Below, piece after piece: positions 16,674 through 22,961 of a stretch of DNA of 30,581 nucleotides. The number at the start of each line of letters is the position of its first letter. Position 1 is the first letter of the stretch. Source of the DNA: a virus; the IMG/VR virus record IMGVR_UViG_3300025892_000089, positions 1-30,581 of that record. One strand, 5' to 3'. The notes beneath the pieces were generated by a model, which was not told where the DNA came from, ran no database searches, and saw only the letters and a list, made by a program, of their open reading frames with translations. The translations under genes were made by a program, and so were the position numbers.

Positions 16674-16985
16674 ATGGATGTCAACCAGCTCATCACGCTA
16701 ATCATGGCAGCGGGTGGCGCACTCGCTGCGACCATCGGCGTCTTGTTCAAAACGGTTATGTCCATGCACAAAGATCATCGGGACATGCTGCGTGAACATG
16801 GGGACATGAAGCAAAAAATCGGCAAACTGCAAGGCGAGCAGGCAGGGATTGAACGCTTGGCTGCTGACGTCATCGAGACGGTTCACAAAGTCCTCGGGCG
16901 GCACAAATCAAATAATGATGAATGCGTGGCAAAGTACAGAAACAACACTTCAGAGGAGGAGCTTAGACGAAAACTCAACCTGTGA
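16674..16985 (+). CDS. Holin-like single-TM protein
   Basis: A 103-residue protein with one hydrophobic helix (LITLIMAAGGALAATIGVLF, residues 6-25), a His/Lys/Asp-rich segment and a coiled coil (GDMKQKIGKLQGEQAGIERL). This resembles small phage membrane proteins annotated as holins, and the next genes look like spanins and a lysis enzyme. An alternative is an inner-membrane spanin, since it has a TM followed by a coiled coil. Start 16674 follows an ATG-rich, A-rich leader. Confidence 0.55.
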   Translation: MDVNQLITLIMAAGGALAATIGVLFKTVMSMHKDHRDMLREHGDMKQKIGKLQGEQAGIERLAADVIETVHKVLGRHKSNNDECVAKYRNNTSEEELRRKLNL

Positions 16986-17229
16986 ACTTGATAACGTCAG
17001 GCTCACGGTGCTGGGCCTACTCTTCGTCTATATGTTGATAACAGCAGTAACAATTTATGGTAAAATTAACATCATCGGTCCTAATTCTAGCGTTCTTCTC
17101 GGGATGCAGCACCACGCGTATAAAACACGCGCAATTCGACAACGTGACCATCAATTCCGCCTGCTGGAAATCGCAGGCTGGGATTGGGGAGACAGCGACT
17201 ATCGAGGCGATCACGTCGCCGAAAACTGA
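16918..17229 (+). CDS. Candidate inner-membrane spanin (Rz-like), overlapping
   Basis: A 103-residue frame with one strongly hydrophobic helix (LTVLGLLFVYMLITAVTIYG, residues 27-46) and a hydrophilic C-terminal domain. Its first 68 nt overlap the holin-like gene, and its 3' half is shared with the lipoprotein gene at 17057 in another frame. The nested arrangement copies Rz/Rz1. It is the only frame that accounts for 16986-17056. The start could also be ATG 16915. No long coiled coil is visible, which weakens the spanin idea. Confidence 0.4.
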   Translation: MNAWQSTETTLQRRSLDENSTCELDNVRLTVLGLLFVYMLITAVTIYGKINIIGPNSSVLLGMQHHAYKTRAIRQRDHQFRLLEIAGWDWGDSDYRGDHVAEN

Positions 17230-17251
17230 GGCAAGCTTGACTGGATTATGA
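17057..17251 (+). CDS. Outer-membrane lipoprotein, candidate o-spanin (Rz1-like)
   Basis: A 64-residue lipoprotein precursor. The signal peptide is VKLTSSVLILAFFSGC, with lipidation expected at Cys17. The mature chain (STTRIKHAQFDNVTINSACW...) is short and Ser/Thr-rich. Most of the gene is nested in the candidate i-spanin frame at 16918, as Rz1 is in Rz. It ends with an ATGA overlap into the next gene (17248). The lipoprotein call is firm; the spanin role is by context. Confidence 0.68.
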   Translation: MVKLTSSVLILAFFSGCSTTRIKHAQFDNVTINSACWKSQAGIGETATIEAITSPKTEASLTGL

Positions 17252-17685
17252 TCATTGAAGGCAACCGATTAAGGCAACTGGTCAACTTCCGGTACAAGTC
17301 TGCCAAGGCTTATGTATTCGATGCCGAGTACAATGCGCTTGAGAGTAAACTCATTGAAAAGGCATACGATCAATTTGTCTGGCAGATGAAACTTATTGGC
17401 CTGCATCGCTGGATTAAGAACAAGCTAGACTGTGACAAGTGGGCGTGGCTATTCAAAGCCTACATAACGGCACGTAATGCACTCTCTAAGCGCAAGCACG
17501 CGGTACCCGTTGGCATTCTATGTTACTACATCAATGGCGATCGTACAAGGCCGCACATGATCAACACCTACCTGCATTTCGATGACGGCAAGCTGACAGC
17601 GACCGAGCTTGAACCGCAACCAGGCAACGGCGCAAAGGAACTGACACAGAAAGAAAGGGATTCGGCATGGCTCGTTGCCTTTTAA
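17248..17685 (+). CDS. Putative lysis enzyme, transglutaminase/papain-like
   Basis: A 145-residue protein. The pattern DCDKWAWLFKAYIT (Cys about 62), then VPVGILCYYIN, HMINTYLHFDDG (His) and TELEPQPG (Glu/Gln) follows the Cys-His-acid order of transglutaminase/papain-like phage peptidases. Set between lipoprotein genes in the lysis region, it is the best endolysin candidate in the window, since no lysozyme or amidase is recognisable. I am moderately sure of the fold and less sure that it cuts peptidoglycan. Its start overlaps the upstream stop; its end is overlapped by the small lipoprotein gene at 17667. Confidence 0.48.
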   Translation: MIIEGNRLRQLVNFRYKSAKAYVFDAEYNALESKLIEKAYDQFVWQMKLIGLHRWIKNKLDCDKWAWLFKAYITARNALSKRKHAVPVGILCYYINGDRTRPHMINTYLHFDDGKLTATELEPQPGNGAKELTQKERDSAWLVAF

Positions 17686-17765
17686 TTCTGTGCCTACTGG
17701 CTAGCGGATGCGCTACCACGGAAGACGAACTGCCGGCGATTGAATTTAAGTTGGAAGCACTATGA
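17667..17765 (+). CDS. Tiny lipoprotein
   Basis: A 32-residue protein with a lipoprotein signal: ARCLLILCLLASGC, Cys15 being the lipidation site, then an acidic mature peptide (ATTEDELPAIEFKLEAL). It overlaps the preceding gene by 19 nt and the next start by 4 nt (ATGA), so it is packed like a real gene. It could be a second o-spanin candidate or an entry-exclusion/lysis lipoprotein. Confidence 0.6.
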   Translation: MARCLLILCLLASGCATTEDELPAIEFKLEAL

Positions 17766-18169
17766 GCAGATTTTTGACAACGCTTGACGCGAGGGTCTCG
17801 AAACGATGGACGCAGGATGGTGAATATGAAAACGTATTTGAGCGCGTCGTTGTACTCAATCAGCCGTTGTCATACGCATCCGACGTGCTCGATAAAGTGG
17901 TGACAGTGCCCAAGGGATTCAATTCTGACGGTGCCAGCGTGCCGCGTGCTTTGTGGTCGATCTATCCGCCATTTGGCAAGTACCTGGAGGCAGCCGTCGT
18001 GCATGACTGGTTCTGCGTGCTCGGGCATCGGGGCGAGTCGCCGATTGACTACAAGATGGCAGCCAAAGTGTTTGACGAGGCGATGGAAGTTTGCGGCGTC
18101 GGCAAGTTTCGGCGCTTTAAGATGTACTGGGCCGTTAGGATGGGTGGACCGAGGTTTTCCGCGAAATAA
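17762..18169 (+). CDS. DUF1353 family phage protein
   Basis: A 135-residue protein with the DUF1353 signature: VPKGFNSDGASVPRALWSIYPP followed by GKYLEAAVVHDWFC and a final AAKVFDEAMEVCGV segment. The family is common next to phage lysis genes; its biochemical role is not established, although the conserved D-G-AS-P and HDW residues suggest a catalytic or metal-binding site. It is the last gene of the rightward late region. No clear terminator follows; the att region begins 75 bp downstream. Confidence 0.8.
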   Translation: MSRFLTTLDARVSKRWTQDGEYENVFERVVVLNQPLSYASDVLDKVVTVPKGFNSDGASVPRALWSIYPPFGKYLEAAVVHDWFCVLGHRGESPIDYKMAAKVFDEAMEVCGVGKFRRFKMYWAVRMGGPRFSAK

Positions 18170-18244
18170 AGTGGACAGGAATGGACACTAAAAAATAGGC
18201 TAAAAATAAGTCACTACTAACTAAGGGCTTACAAAAGGGCGCTA

Positions 18245-18264
18245 GACTCTCCTATGCTCCACCA
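18245..18264 (+). other. Candidate attP core resembling a tmRNA (ssrA) 3' end
   Basis: The segment 18245-18264 ends GCTCCACCA, has ACTC near its start, and lies 127 bp before the integrase. From memory it matches the 3' end of tmRNA genes (T-loop/T-stem, acceptor strand ATGCTCC, discriminator A, CCA) at roughly 14 of 20 positions against the E. coli form. The 3' end of ssrA is a classical phage integration site. It is inferred, not shown; a tRNA 3' end is the alternative. Confidence 0.42.
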
Positions 18265-18307
18265 AGGGTTTTTTTGTAGTCAAGATAATTACACAAACCC
18301 TTGGTGG
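18259..18307. repeat. 13-bp inverted repeat in the att region
   Basis: CCACCAAGGGTTT (18259-18271) is exactly complementary to AAACCCTTGGTGG (18295-18307), separated by 23 AT-rich bases. The left arm overlaps the candidate attP core. No T-tract follows, so it is not a normal terminator. It looks like paired binding sites for the integrase or an excision factor. CCTTGGTGG recurs at 20011-20019. Confidence 0.6.
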
Positions 18308-18390
18308 TGAACGCAATACAAAAAAGGCGCATTTTCACTTTTTGCCCGAATTAGTTGACGAAAGGGGCAAAAGCTGACAAAAGTTGACAG

Positions 18391-19542
18391 ATGGAAAAAG
18401 TGCCATCGTTTCGTAATTACGATAAATCAAGCCGGAAAAATCCGTATGGGTGGGACTATTCCTTGCACGGTAAGCGCCTGCGCGTGACGTTCAGGACCAA
18501 GGCCGAGAAAGCGACCTATCACCGCGATTTTGTGCGGAAATGGTATGGCGACCGGGACGCGATGCTAAATTTCGATCAGGTCGAATACCGGCGCATGCAA
18601 TCGCTACTCAGCGCGGCCGGATCAATCGACGCGGTGGAAAGCGCGGTGCACATTCACAAGGACGAACTGAGCCACCATCAACTCAAACTGGCGGACGCGA
18701 TCGAGCTGCGCTTGCAGGATGTCGAGCGGCGCGGTATCAATCCGTACCGCGACAAGCTACACCTGGCGCGGGCGCTGGAGTATTTCGGCAACCTTCGTCT
18801 CGAAGCATTCAAGCCGCTTGAGGTGTCGCGCTGGATCGCTGGCATGCCATACAATTATATCACCAAAAAAGGGCACCTCAAGGCGCTGAATGCGTGCATC
18901 AATCACGCGGTCAAGTTTGGCAAGCTCAACAGCAACCCAGTGCAATCGGTCACCCTGGACCGGGCACGCATCGACATCCACGAGCGCGACATTATCGAAC
19001 CGCAGGCCATGCATCGGCTTCTACTTGGCGTGGCGCACCTATCCGACGATCGGCCATTCGCGGCGCTCCTGGCATTACTATTCTTCACCGGTATGCGCGT
19101 GTCACTAATTGCACCGGGCACTGACAAGCGCAGGCGGGGCGAGTATTTAACTGATGCCATGATCAACGCCAAGCGCAAGGAGATCCACATCCCAGCACGG
19201 GTGATGAAAACACAGCGTGCGCTGGATATATCAGGGGCGCAGCACATTGATAATTTATGGCCGTTTTTGGAGGGCGTCACGCTTGGCACGCCAATAGGGC
19301 AAACCGTATTTAATAACAAGCGCGACGCGTACTGCAAATTGTACGGCGTGCAATGGTCGCCAAACCTGCACCGGCGATCGTGCGCGTCCTATTATGCTTC
19401 GCTATGGGGCAAGCCAATGGCGGCCGAGTTACTAGGCAATAGCCCGGACATGATCGCCAGCAACTACCAGACGGGCACATTCCAAGAAAAGGCCGAGGAG
19501 TATTTCCACGTTGACCGTTCGGGATACCGGAGCGGCGCTTAG
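18391..19542 (+). CDS. int: Tyrosine recombinase (integrase)
   Basis: A 383-residue site-specific recombinase for integration and excision. The N-terminal part has an arm-binding/core-binding look (YGWDYSLHGKRLRVTF, then a SAM-like helical domain about 115-200). Catalytic domain: box I LLFFTGMRVS with R236, box II LHRRSCASYY (R328/R329), box III LLGNSPDMIASNY with nucleophile Y359. The usual HxxR histidine is not in place and the box III histidine is N350, so the active site is non-standard. The gene follows the att region and precedes the regulators, as in temperate phages. ATG 18391 is preceded by TTGACA but no Shine-Dalgarno. Confidence 0.88.
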   Translation: MEKVPSFRNYDKSSRKNPYGWDYSLHGKRLRVTFRTKAEKATYHRDFVRKWYGDRDAMLNFDQVEYRRMQSLLSAAGSIDAVESAVHIHKDELSHHQLKLADAIELRLQDVERRGINPYRDKLHLARALEYFGNLRLEAFKPLEVSRWIAGMPYNYITKKGHLKALNACINHAVKFGKLNSNPVQSVTLDRARIDIHERDIIEPQAMHRLLLGVAHLSDDRPFAALLALLFFTGMRVSLIAPGTDKRRRGEYLTDAMINAKRKEIHIPARVMKTQRALDISGAQHIDNLWPFLEGVTLGTPIGQTVFNNKRDAYCKLYGVQWSPNLHRRSCASYYASLWGKPMAAELLGNSPDMIASNYQTGTFQEKAEEYFHVDRSGYRSGA

Positions 19543-19619
19543 GCGTGGAAGCTCATCTTTTTGACGGGATAAGTTTACCTTTAAATGGTTACTCTTTACG
19601 GCTAAGTGAAAAGTTAGGC

Positions 19620-19654
19620 TTGACGCGCTTGTGGTGTAGTAGGATTAATACACC
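19620..19654 (+). promoter_or_regulatory. Promoter with split operator upstream of small RHH-like gene
   Basis: TTGACG (19620-19625) and a weak -10 GATTAA (19643-19648, spacing 17) flank or overlap GGTGTA (19633-19638) and TACACC (19649-19654). These are the two arms of the phage operator separated by 10 bp instead of 1, which keeps them on about the same face of the helix. It directly precedes the ATG at 19657. Confidence 0.5.
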
Positions 19655-19656
19655 TC

Positions 19657-19830
19657 ATGGAATACGTACGAATTAAAGAAACTGACCACACACGCCTGCT
19701 AGAATTAGCGATTAAATATGACGTAAATGTACGCGATTTGGTCGATATAGCTTTTGAAGGCCTCTTTGACGGCGCCGACCATGGGAACATGGAGCTGCTT
19801 TTTAACCTTGATAATCAGGTCGGCGACTAG
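19657..19830 (+). CDS. Small ribbon-helix-helix-like protein (+ strand)
   Basis: A 57-residue protein. EYVRIKET can form the N-terminal strand, DHTRLLELAIKYDV the first helix and NVRDLVDIAFEGLFDG the second, the order seen in Arc/MetJ-type DNA-binding dimers. The acidic C-terminus is unusual for such a protein. It is transcribed toward the - strand gene at 19802-19999, and their 3' ends overlap by 29 bp. The function may be to counter or modify the other regulator. The fold call is tentative. Confidence 0.5.
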   Translation: MEYVRIKETDHTRLLELAIKYDVNVRDLVDIAFEGLFDGADHGNMELLFNLDNQVGD

Positions 19831-19999
19831 GGTCGAGGTCTTGGTCTAAATATCGCGGCACCTCATTTCGCAGGATCAACTCCATGATCTTATTACGCGA
19901 ACGGTCGCAGCGTTTGGCTAATTTCTCAACATCGCGCAGGATCTTTTTATCAATTGCAATGGTCGTTACTTGAATATGGGCGGCGCGTTGATTTGGCAT
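19802..19999 (-). CDS. Ribbon-helix-helix protein, candidate phage repressor
   Basis: A 65-residue protein and the only convincing - strand gene. QVTTIAIDKK forms the DNA-contacting strand, ILRDVEKLAKRCDRS helix A, RNKIMELILRNEV helix B: a CopG/Arc/MetJ-type ribbon-helix-helix. It has a real Shine-Dalgarno (AAGGA) and a promoter on the - strand (20062-20035) whose spacer holds one operator arm, so it may repress itself. Being opposite to all other genes, next to integrase, and amid the operators, it is the best candidate for the repressor binding RGGTGTATYACACCT. Binding is inferred, not shown. Confidence 0.75.
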   Translation of the reverse strand: MPNQRAAHIQVTTIAIDKKILRDVEKLAKRCDRSRNKIMELILRNEVPRYLDQDLDPSRRPDYQG

Positions 20000-20034
20000 G
20001 CAGTCTCTTTCCTTGGTGGTTTAACTATTTCTTT

Positions 20035-20062
20035 AAACTACTACACCCGACACTTTAGTCAA
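20035..20062 (-). promoter_or_regulatory. Promoter of the - strand regulator with operator half-site
   Basis: Read on the - strand: TTGACT (20062-20057), 16-bp spacer, TAGTTT (20040-20035). The spacer ends with GGGTGTAG, one arm of the operator, in the same place relative to the -10 as in other promoters. A second isolated arm, AGGTGT, lies at 20090-20085, between this promoter and the + strand gene at 20114. Together they suggest shared control of the divergent pair. Confidence 0.55.
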
Positions 20063-20113
20063 TCACGTGTGCATTAAAAATATGACACCTACTAACATGA
20101 TAATTAACAAAAT

Positions 20114-21406
20114 ATGGATTTAACAAAACACACCCAGCCGACAGTCGAGGCAATTAAGAACTACTGGCACGCCAAAGGGTCGAGCCAAGAAAAACGGCAC
20201 TACCTCGGCGGCTCAATAGTCGGCTCACACTGCGAGCGAAAACTTTGGTACGATTTCCGGCACATGACCGAGGAGGACTTTGACGGCCGCTTGTATCGAC
20301 TCTTTCAACGCGGGCACAATGAGGAGCACACGTTTGTAGAGGAGTTACGCGGCGCAGGCGTGACCGTGCACGAAGTCGGCAAGGACGGCGAGCAGTTTGG
20401 ATTTAAAGCGGTAGGGGGGCACGTAGCCGGGCACCTTGACGGCGTGGGTAAGGGACTACTTGAAGCGCCGGAGACGTGGCACCTGCTGGAGTTTAAAACG
20501 CATAGCGCCAAGTCATTCAAGGCGCTTGAAAAGGATGGCGTCGAGAAGTCCAAGCCGCAGCACTGGGGCCAAGTAATGCTTTACATGAAATGGGCCAAAC
20601 TTACACGGGCGTTCTATTTGGCGGTGAACAAGGACAACGACGAGCTGTATTCGGAGCGCATCGAGTACAACGCGGACCAAGCCGACGCACTCGAAGCCAA
20701 GGCCAAGCGGATCGTCGAAAGCCAGCACGCACCAGAGCGGCCGTATAATAAACGCGATTTCTACCTGTGCAAATGGTGCTCGGCGCAGGATCTATGTTGG
20801 GGCAGTGAAGAAAAAACGGCGCCGGCCATTGACATCAAAACCCTTTCGTGCCGGCAATGTTTGCACGCCACGCCAGAGTTGGACGGCGATGCCCGCTGGT
20901 CATGCCATAAGCACAAGACCGACCGCACGTTTGATGAGCAGTGCAATCCATGCCGCGACCTGTTGCTGATTCCATCACTGATCGAGTGGGCCAATCCTAT
21001 TGACACCGTGCAAGACGATGACGGAAAAGAGGCAATTGTGTTTGAGGACGACGATGGCAACACCTGGCAGCACGGGCAGAACGCACGTTGCAACCAGTAT
21101 AGCGCCGGCGATCTTGTCACCATGCCGCGCAGTTTGATTGGCAGCGCCGGGATGACAGCGGTCAAGACGATCCTCGGCGGCAACGTGGCAAAGGTCGAGC
21201 CAGACATGGCTTACCGATATACGCACGCCAGTGTTGTGTGGACGGGCACACGGGCCGACATGCCCTCAGCACTCAAGGCGCATGGCATCACTGGCAAGCC
21301 AACGCTCGAGGCATCATGCGACGAATGGAATGCGGCAGAGTGGTGCGACACCGCAGCATTCGTGTATGCTGACGGAAAATGCGAAATAAAGACCCAAAAG
21401 GTTTGA
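20114..21406 (+). CDS. PD-(D/E)XK exonuclease with Fe-S cysteines (Cas4/AddB-like)
   Basis: A 430-residue nuclease. The active site reads GHLDG (D109), LLEFKT (E126, K128) and QVMLYM, the PD-(D/E)XK core. C40 (SHCERKLWYDF) plus C219, C222 and C228 (CKWCSAQDLC) give the four-cysteine iron-sulphur arrangement of Cas4 and AddB. The C-terminal 180 residues contain further Cys pairs (SCRQC, NPCRD) and an unassigned domain. It probably resects DNA ends to make single strands for the Sak4-like protein and SSB encoded downstream. The Fe-S cluster is inferred from cysteine spacing. Confidence 0.82.
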   Translation: MDLTKHTQPTVEAIKNYWHAKGSSQEKRHYLGGSIVGSHCERKLWYDFRHMTEEDFDGRLYRLFQRGHNEEHTFVEELRGAGVTVHEVGKDGEQFGFKAVGGHVAGHLDGVGKGLLEAPETWHLLEFKTHSAKSFKALEKDGVEKSKPQHWGQVMLYMKWAKLTRAFYLAVNKDNDELYSERIEYNADQADALEAKAKRIVESQHAPERPYNKRDFYLCKWCSAQDLCWGSEEKTAPAIDIKTLSCRQCLHATPELDGDARWSCHKHKTDRTFDEQCNPCRDLLLIPSLIEWANPIDTVQDDDGKEAIVFEDDDGNTWQHGQNARCNQYSAGDLVTMPRSLIGSAGMTAVKTILGGNVAKVEPDMAYRYTHASVVWTGTRADMPSALKAHGITGKPTLEASCDEWNAAEWCDTAAFVYADGKCEIKTQKV

Positions 21407-21429
21407 CATGGGTGTATTACACCTAACAG
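21403..21429 (+). promoter_or_regulatory. Early promoter with operator copy 2
   Basis: TTGACA (21403-21408) overlaps the exonuclease stop codon and is followed by GGGTGTATTACACCT (21410-21424). The -10 region after it is weak (TAACAG or ACAGGA). The position of the palindrome just downstream of the -35 box is the same as at 66 and 28456. Confidence 0.7.
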
Positions 21430-21437
21430 GATGCGGC

Positions 21438-21536
21438 ATGAATCAATATATTAAAGAGATGGCACTTTGCCTTTTGATGTCCTCACCCTTTGCAATCTTC
21501 GCGGCTTATGTCGCATTTAAATTCTGCGGCGTTTAG
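21438..21536 (+). CDS. Tiny membrane protein
   Basis: A 32-residue protein, MNQYIKEMALCLLM... , with one hydrophobic helix (ALCLLMSSPFAIFAAYVAF). It lies between two operator sites, so it would be strongly controlled by the repressor. No family is recognised; very small early phage membrane proteins often affect host functions or superinfection, but that is only a possibility here. Confidence 0.45.
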   Translation: MNQYIKEMALCLLMSSPFAIFAAYVAFKFCGV

Positions 21537-21549
21537 GTGTATCACACCT
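21535..21549. promoter_or_regulatory. Operator copy 3
   Basis: AGGTGTATCACACCT, identical to copy 8 at 30209. There is no good -35 on the + strand. On the - strand a TTGACG lies 2 bp from the palindrome, but without a convincing -10. It precedes the gene at 21604. Confidence 0.7.
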
Positions 21550-21603
21550 GACGTCAAACGACTGTTCTCAATCTGAGGACACATCAACCAACCAAGATAA
21601 AAA

Positions 21604-21834
21604 ATGATTAGAAACGTAATAGGAAATATAAGTGAGATGACAGATGTTCTCACGTGTCTGGGGGAAACCTCATATCAATCGCTGGAAGAAATCATTGATT
21701 ACATCAGCAATCTCAAACCATCGGACACGTTATTAGTGCCGTTGAAAGGTAATCACAGCGACATTATTTTTCATTTTCAGAAGAAGACGCCAGAAGGCGT
21801 ATGTGTGTACCTTTATGCGAATACAGTTAGCTAA
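21604..21834 (+). CDS. Hypothetical early protein
   Basis: A 76-residue protein: helical N-terminal half (NISEMTDVLTCLGETSYQS, LEEIIDYISNL) and strand-rich C-terminal half (DTLLVPLKG, DIIFHFQ, GVCVYLYANT). No family is recognised. It is preceded by an A-rich leader and operator copy 3, and followed 9 bp later by another small gene, so it is part of the early operon. Confidence 0.5.
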   Translation: MIRNVIGNISEMTDVLTCLGETSYQSLEEIIDYISNLKPSDTLLVPLKGNHSDIIFHFQKKTPEGVCVYLYANTVS

Positions 21835-21843
21835 CTTTTCATT

Positions 21844-22053
21844 ATGGAAACACACGAATACAACATAGCTCACCTCATCCGCAAGAGGTACGGAAAAGAA
21901 GGATTCAAGCGATGGAATGACGCTCAACGGACATTAACTCATATGTCATATGGGATGCAGGACCTGCCTTTTCCTGAACTTGAAAATAACCCACATCCTG
22001 AGTCCATAAAGATATTAGAAACCATCTGCAAAATACCATCCGTCGGAGAATAA
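21844..22053 (+). CDS. Hypothetical early protein
   Basis: A 69-residue hydrophilic protein beginning METHEYNIAHLIRKRYG. Its first four residues equal those of the next gene (METHE), possibly a shared translation start context. No domain is recognised. Packed between small early genes with 6-9 bp gaps. Confidence 0.5.
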   Translation: METHEYNIAHLIRKRYGKEGFKRWNDAQRTLTHMSYGMQDLPFPELENNPHPESIKILETICKIPSVGE

Positions 22054-22059
22054 AGAACT

Positions 22060-22371
22060 ATGGAAACGCACGAATTAATTGAAGAAGTCCGCAACTGGGG
22101 CCGCGCCAAAGGCATCATCGGCCACACCGGGCAAGCCACTGAACAAAGCCAACTGCGCAAACTATGCGAAGAAGTGAATGAGTTGAGTCAGGCTATCCAC
22201 ACCAATGACCAGGCCGAGAAGATCGACGCAATCGGCGACTGCTCCGTGGTCCTTATCCTTTTGGCCGACATCATCGGCATCAGCTTTGAAGAATGCCTAA
22301 CCAGCGCCTATGAAGTCATCAATAAGCGCACCGGTCAAATGATCGACGGCACTTTCGTCAAGGACAACTAA
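22060..22371 (+). CDS. MazG-like nucleotide pyrophosphohydrolase
   Basis: A 103-residue protein of the all-alpha NTP pyrophosphohydrolase superfamily. The Mg-binding signature is visible: LCEEVNELSQAI (ExxE part) and EKIDAIGDCSVVL (ExxD part). Phage MazG proteins hydrolyse nucleoside triphosphates and may remove dUTP or tune the host stringent response. A single domain of this size matches the MazG-like/MazG catalytic family. It lies with other nucleotide genes such as thyX further on. Confidence 0.82.
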   Translation: METHELIEEVRNWGRAKGIIGHTGQATEQSQLRKLCEEVNELSQAIHTNDQAEKIDAIGDCSVVLILLADIIGISFEECLTSAYEVINKRTGQMIDGTFVKDN

Positions 22372-22389
22372 ACCAACCAAAAAAAACAT

Positions 22390-22518
22390 ATGAAGACACG
22401 ACCAAAAAACCGAGGAAAGAAATTTAGCGGCACCACACTACGACTGGAGCAGCGCATCATCAACGGCCAAGGGCGCAGCCAAGTGGAGAAGCGCAAACTA
22501 GCAAAAATCTCATTCTAA
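22390..22518 (+). CDS. Small basic hypothetical protein
   Basis: A 42-residue, strongly basic protein (KTRPKNRGKKFSGTTLRLEQ... ending KRKLAKISF). It fits between the MazG gene and the next small gene with 18 and 14 bp gaps. Composition suggests nucleic-acid or ribosome contact, but no family is recognised. Confidence 0.5.
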   Translation: MKTRPKNRGKKFSGTTLRLEQRIINGQGRSQVEKRKLAKISF

Positions 22519-22532
22519 CCAACCAATATATT

Positions 22533-22700
22533 ATGACACGAAAGCAATCAATCCGCGATGCAGAATCGCAAATCGAGCACATCCTTGACGAGCTAGAAAG
22601 CGACCAGAACGTCCGGGCGTATTCTATCCGAATCACTAGCAGCCACGGCCAAGATGCCGAGGTTATGATCACCGAAGACGCAAACGGGGGCCGCTACTAA
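22533..22700 (+). CDS. Small hypothetical protein
   Basis: A 55-residue protein: an acidic helix (SIRDAESQIEHILDELESD) followed by two strands (RAYSIRITSSHGQD, AEVMITED). Stop and next start overlap (TAATG at 22698). No family recognised. Its beta part resembles in style the protein encoded next (VSVRFEVNG), and the two may interact. Confidence 0.5.
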   Translation: MTRKQSIRDAESQIEHILDELESDQNVRAYSIRITSSHGQDAEVMITEDANGGRY

Positions 22701-22900
22701 TGGACACCATCCAAGAGTTAAAAGATTTGGGCGCCGAGATTACGTCAATGAGCGTCAGCGGTAATGGCATCGTTTCTGTTAGGTTCGAGGTGAACGGGGT
22801 GCACTTCAATGCGCAATCCGACCTCGACCACAGGGGGCTGTATGCCATCCAGGTAGCCAATTTTGACCAGCTCAAACTAATCCTCGAGGCCGCACGCTAG
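22700..22900 (+). CDS. Small hypothetical protein
   Basis: A 66-residue protein with helix-strand-strand-helix content: TIQELKDLGAEITSMSVSG, IVSVRFEVNGVHFNAQS, LYAIQVANFDQLKLILEAA. The start overlaps the upstream stop, which supports it. Function unknown; last gene before operator copy 4. Confidence 0.5.
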   Translation: MDTIQELKDLGAEITSMSVSGNGIVSVRFEVNGVHFNAQSDLDHRGLYAIQVANFDQLKLILEAAR

Positions 22901-22926
22901 AATTGTACCTCTTTCCCATTTCTCAT

Positions 22927-22941
22927 GGGTGTATCACACCT
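22927..22941. promoter_or_regulatory. Operator copy 4
   Basis: GGGTGTATCACACCT, 21 bp before the Sak4-like gene. The -35 is not clear; TAGAAT (22947-22952) just downstream could serve as -10. It separates the small-gene group from the recombination pair. Confidence 0.7.
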
Positions 22942-22961
22942 GACACTAGAATAATAATAAT

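Noticed and set aside
16849-16917. Longer start for the candidate inner-membrane spanin
   Set aside because: It would deepen the overlap with the holin-like gene; ATGs at 16915/16918 are sufficient.
18259-18307. Inverted repeat as an intrinsic terminator of the late operon
   Set aside because: The loop is 23 nt and no T-tract follows the second arm; an att-related role fits better.
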